Assembly (NCBI GenBank): GCA_004565275.1 | Contig: SDOX01000010.1 | Span: forward strand, 691,446-755,445 | Source of the DNA: Nannochloropsis salina CCMP1776 | Taxonomy: Eukaryota > Sar > Eustigmatophyceae > Eustigmatales > Monodopsidaceae | Direction: 5' to 3' | DNA length: 64,000 bases | Shown: positions 62,894 to 64,000 of the stretch, piece by piece | How positions within the stretch are numbered: position 1 is the first letter of the stretch | How the letters are laid out: each line of letters begins with the position of its first letter | Translations under genes and position numbers: made by a program | The notes under the pieces: model-generated | Seen by the model: the letters and a program-made list of their open reading frames with translations, nothing else | Told to the model about the DNA's origin: nothing | Database searches by the model: none

Positions 62894-64000
62894 ATGGAGG
62901 CAAGCACGAGCAGCACGAGTCTTGCCGAGTTCACTTCATCATATGCTGCTGGTCCAACCGCGAAACGTGGTCGAAAGAGGGTTTTTGCCTTACCGTTGGA
63001 GGAGCAATGGTCGTGGCTCAGCCTAGGTTCAGTACAGACAGAGGTTCGTGTCGGAGCAACGGACGTTTTCGGCCCTCGCCCTTCTTGTCCCTCAGCTATA
63101 TCCTTGACCAACCTGGTCAAGAAGGGTGATACTTGTGAATGGGGTACTGACGGAGAAAAGACGTGTGAGAAAGCGGGCGACGTCGAGGATACTGGTCAGC
63201 ACTCCCACGAGAGCGAACCCGAGGGTTTGCCACGGCGGACATTAACACTTATGGATGGAAAGCTCAAAAGAGGAAGCGTGCTTGTGCTTCGAAGCTGCAA
63301 AGTTTGCGATTTGGTGCACGAGTTGTCGAGCAAGTCCCTGGTATCTCTCGGGCTGTGGAAAGTAATGGCGAGGAAAGTTATTAGACCTCGGGCTGAACTA
63401 CTTGGGCGATCGTCCCCGCTAACCATGACGCTCAGTTTGAGCGTCACTGTGCGGCTTTGTATAAACCGTGCTTCTCCCCACCTTTGCGTAAGACAACGCC
63501 GCATATACTTGCCAAAGCTTCTCGCACTTTGTAATCTTCTCCGCACATCGCAATTGAGAGCCTCTGGGAATGCAAGCGTGCCAGCGAGTCAGCAAAACGA
63601 GCATAGCAGGCTCAGGCATGAGGAAAACGGACGAGGGCGTCTGGCACAAATTTTCGAAGAAGCTTCAAGAGCCCCTCAGTCCACGCCGGGGTATGCCGGT
63701 ACAGGATGTTGGCAGCGGCAGCAACAACGCGAGCAACAGCCACTGCGGGCCCCCGAGAGGCGCCACCTGCTCTCCCCAAACGGAAGTTCCGCAAAGCAAT
63801 CGAGAGCAAGCATTACCGTGCTAGGTGACGACGTGCTCGGCCTTGTCTTCTCCTTCTTCGACTCTGTGGCCTTGCACGCCCTGGGCGACACCTGCCGCTA
63901 CATGAGAGCAGCCACAGCCAGCATCGTGCCCGGCCTGAAGGCCCGCTTGTTTGCCCATCAACTTCGGGACCTGACGTGGATGTGGCAGAGAGAGAATGCG
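62894..64000 (+). CDS. F-box plus SNF2/RAD5-like helicase protein (5' part, runs off the window)
   Basis: From ATG 62894 (MEASTSSTSLAEFTSSYAAG) a frame stays open for 369 codons to the end of the window. The first 300 residues are mostly low complexity, with a stretch that looks structured (RRTLTLMDGKLKRGSVLVLR). Near residue 310 an F-box is visible: VLGDDVLGLVFSFFDSVALH, then LGDTCRYMRAA. It is followed directly by KARLFAHQLRDLTWMWQREN, which resembles the start of a SNF2 helicase core of the RAD5/HLTF type (L--HQ---L-WM--RE). F-box plus SNF2 proteins are known in plants. An F-box would link the helicase to an SCF ubiquitin ligase. The helicase motifs themselves lie beyond the window, so this half of the call is inference. 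Confidence 0.72.
   Translation, partial: MEASTSSTSLAEFTSSYAAGPTAKRGRKRVFALPLEEQWSWLSLGSVQTEVRVGATDVFGPRPSCPSAISLTNLVKKGDTCEWGTDGEKTCEKAGDVEDTGQHSHESEPEGLPRRTLTLMDGKLKRGSVLVLRSCKVCDLVHELSSKSLVSLGLWKVMARKVIRPRAELLGRSSPLTMTLSLSVTVRLCINRASPHLCVRQRRIYLPKLLALCNLLRTSQLRASGNASVPASQQNEHSRLRHEENGRGRLAQIFEEASRAPQSTPGYAGTGCWQRQQQREQQPLRAPERRHLLSPNGSSAKQSRASITVLGDDVLGLVFSFFDSVALHALGDTCRYMRAATASIVPGLKARLFAHQLRDLTWMWQRENA

Noticed and set aside
1-64000. tRNA, rRNA, CRISPR, transposon or virus-like elements
   Set aside because: I scanned for typical conserved strings and long repeats by eye and found none that I could support. A covariance-model and repeat-library search would be needed to exclude them.

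Overview
This 64 kb window is nuclear DNA from a eukaryote, most likely a photosynthetic stramenopile of the eustigmatophyte type. The plastid-type proteins (a Rieske oxygenase of the pheophorbide a oxygenase group, a pyruvate kinase and probably a polyprenyl diphosphate synthase) begin with a signal peptide followed by a phenylalanine at the predicted cleavage point, as in algae with secondary red plastids. Genes are dense, GC-rich and intron-poor. Introns have GT..AG ends, are about 50 to 450 bases long and cluster at the 5' ends of genes. The species name is an inference; the kind of genome is not in doubt. I saw no rRNA or tRNA gene, CRISPR array, transposon or virus-like element.

Layout, left to right: 3' end of SMC2 (+); importin alpha (-); a possible 80-residue membrane protein (+); IFT56/TTC26 (-); an NTF2-like protein (+); a RanBP2-type zinc-finger protein in a G-rich low-complexity region (-); an unrecognised polytopic membrane protein (+); a PAO-like Rieske oxygenase (-); ribosomal protein L9 (+); pyruvate kinase (-); TXNDC9 (+); a membrane-anchored CRAL-TRIO protein (-); ALG10 (+); UTP13/TBL3 (-); an unrecognised WD-like protein (+); U2A' with an added SAP domain (-); FAM50/XAP5 (+); RAD9 (-); polyprenyl diphosphate synthase (+); an ABCC transporter (+); a BARD1/RAD18-type RING protein (-); a plastid-type alpha/beta-hydrolase (+); a coiled-coil protein (+); DDX1 (-); and the 5' part of an F-box plus SNF2 helicase gene (+).

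Strands alternate almost perfectly, so nearly all genes lie in divergent pairs sharing a 0.3-1 kb promoter or in convergent pairs. Most are housekeeping genes (chromosome structure, nuclear import, ribosome biogenesis, splicing, checkpoint, N-glycosylation), and they do not form a pathway cluster. The divergent pair U2A'/FAM50 links two spliceosome-associated proteins. An apparently whole IFT56 points to a cilium-building ancestry and perhaps a present-day flagellate stage.

Several genes have very short first exons that a plain open-reading-frame reading misses. I rebuilt them from splice signals plus family N-termini: importin alpha 10 codons, L9 15 codons, UTP13 21 and then 47 codons, U2A' 9, RAD9 19 and DDX1 16. 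The RING motif of the RING protein is completed only when its first exon is included. I did not find a clearly new biological system. The best candidates for novelty are the U2A'-SAP fusion, the uncharacterised membrane, WD-like and CRAL-TRIO proteins, and the frame-changing zinc-finger locus.
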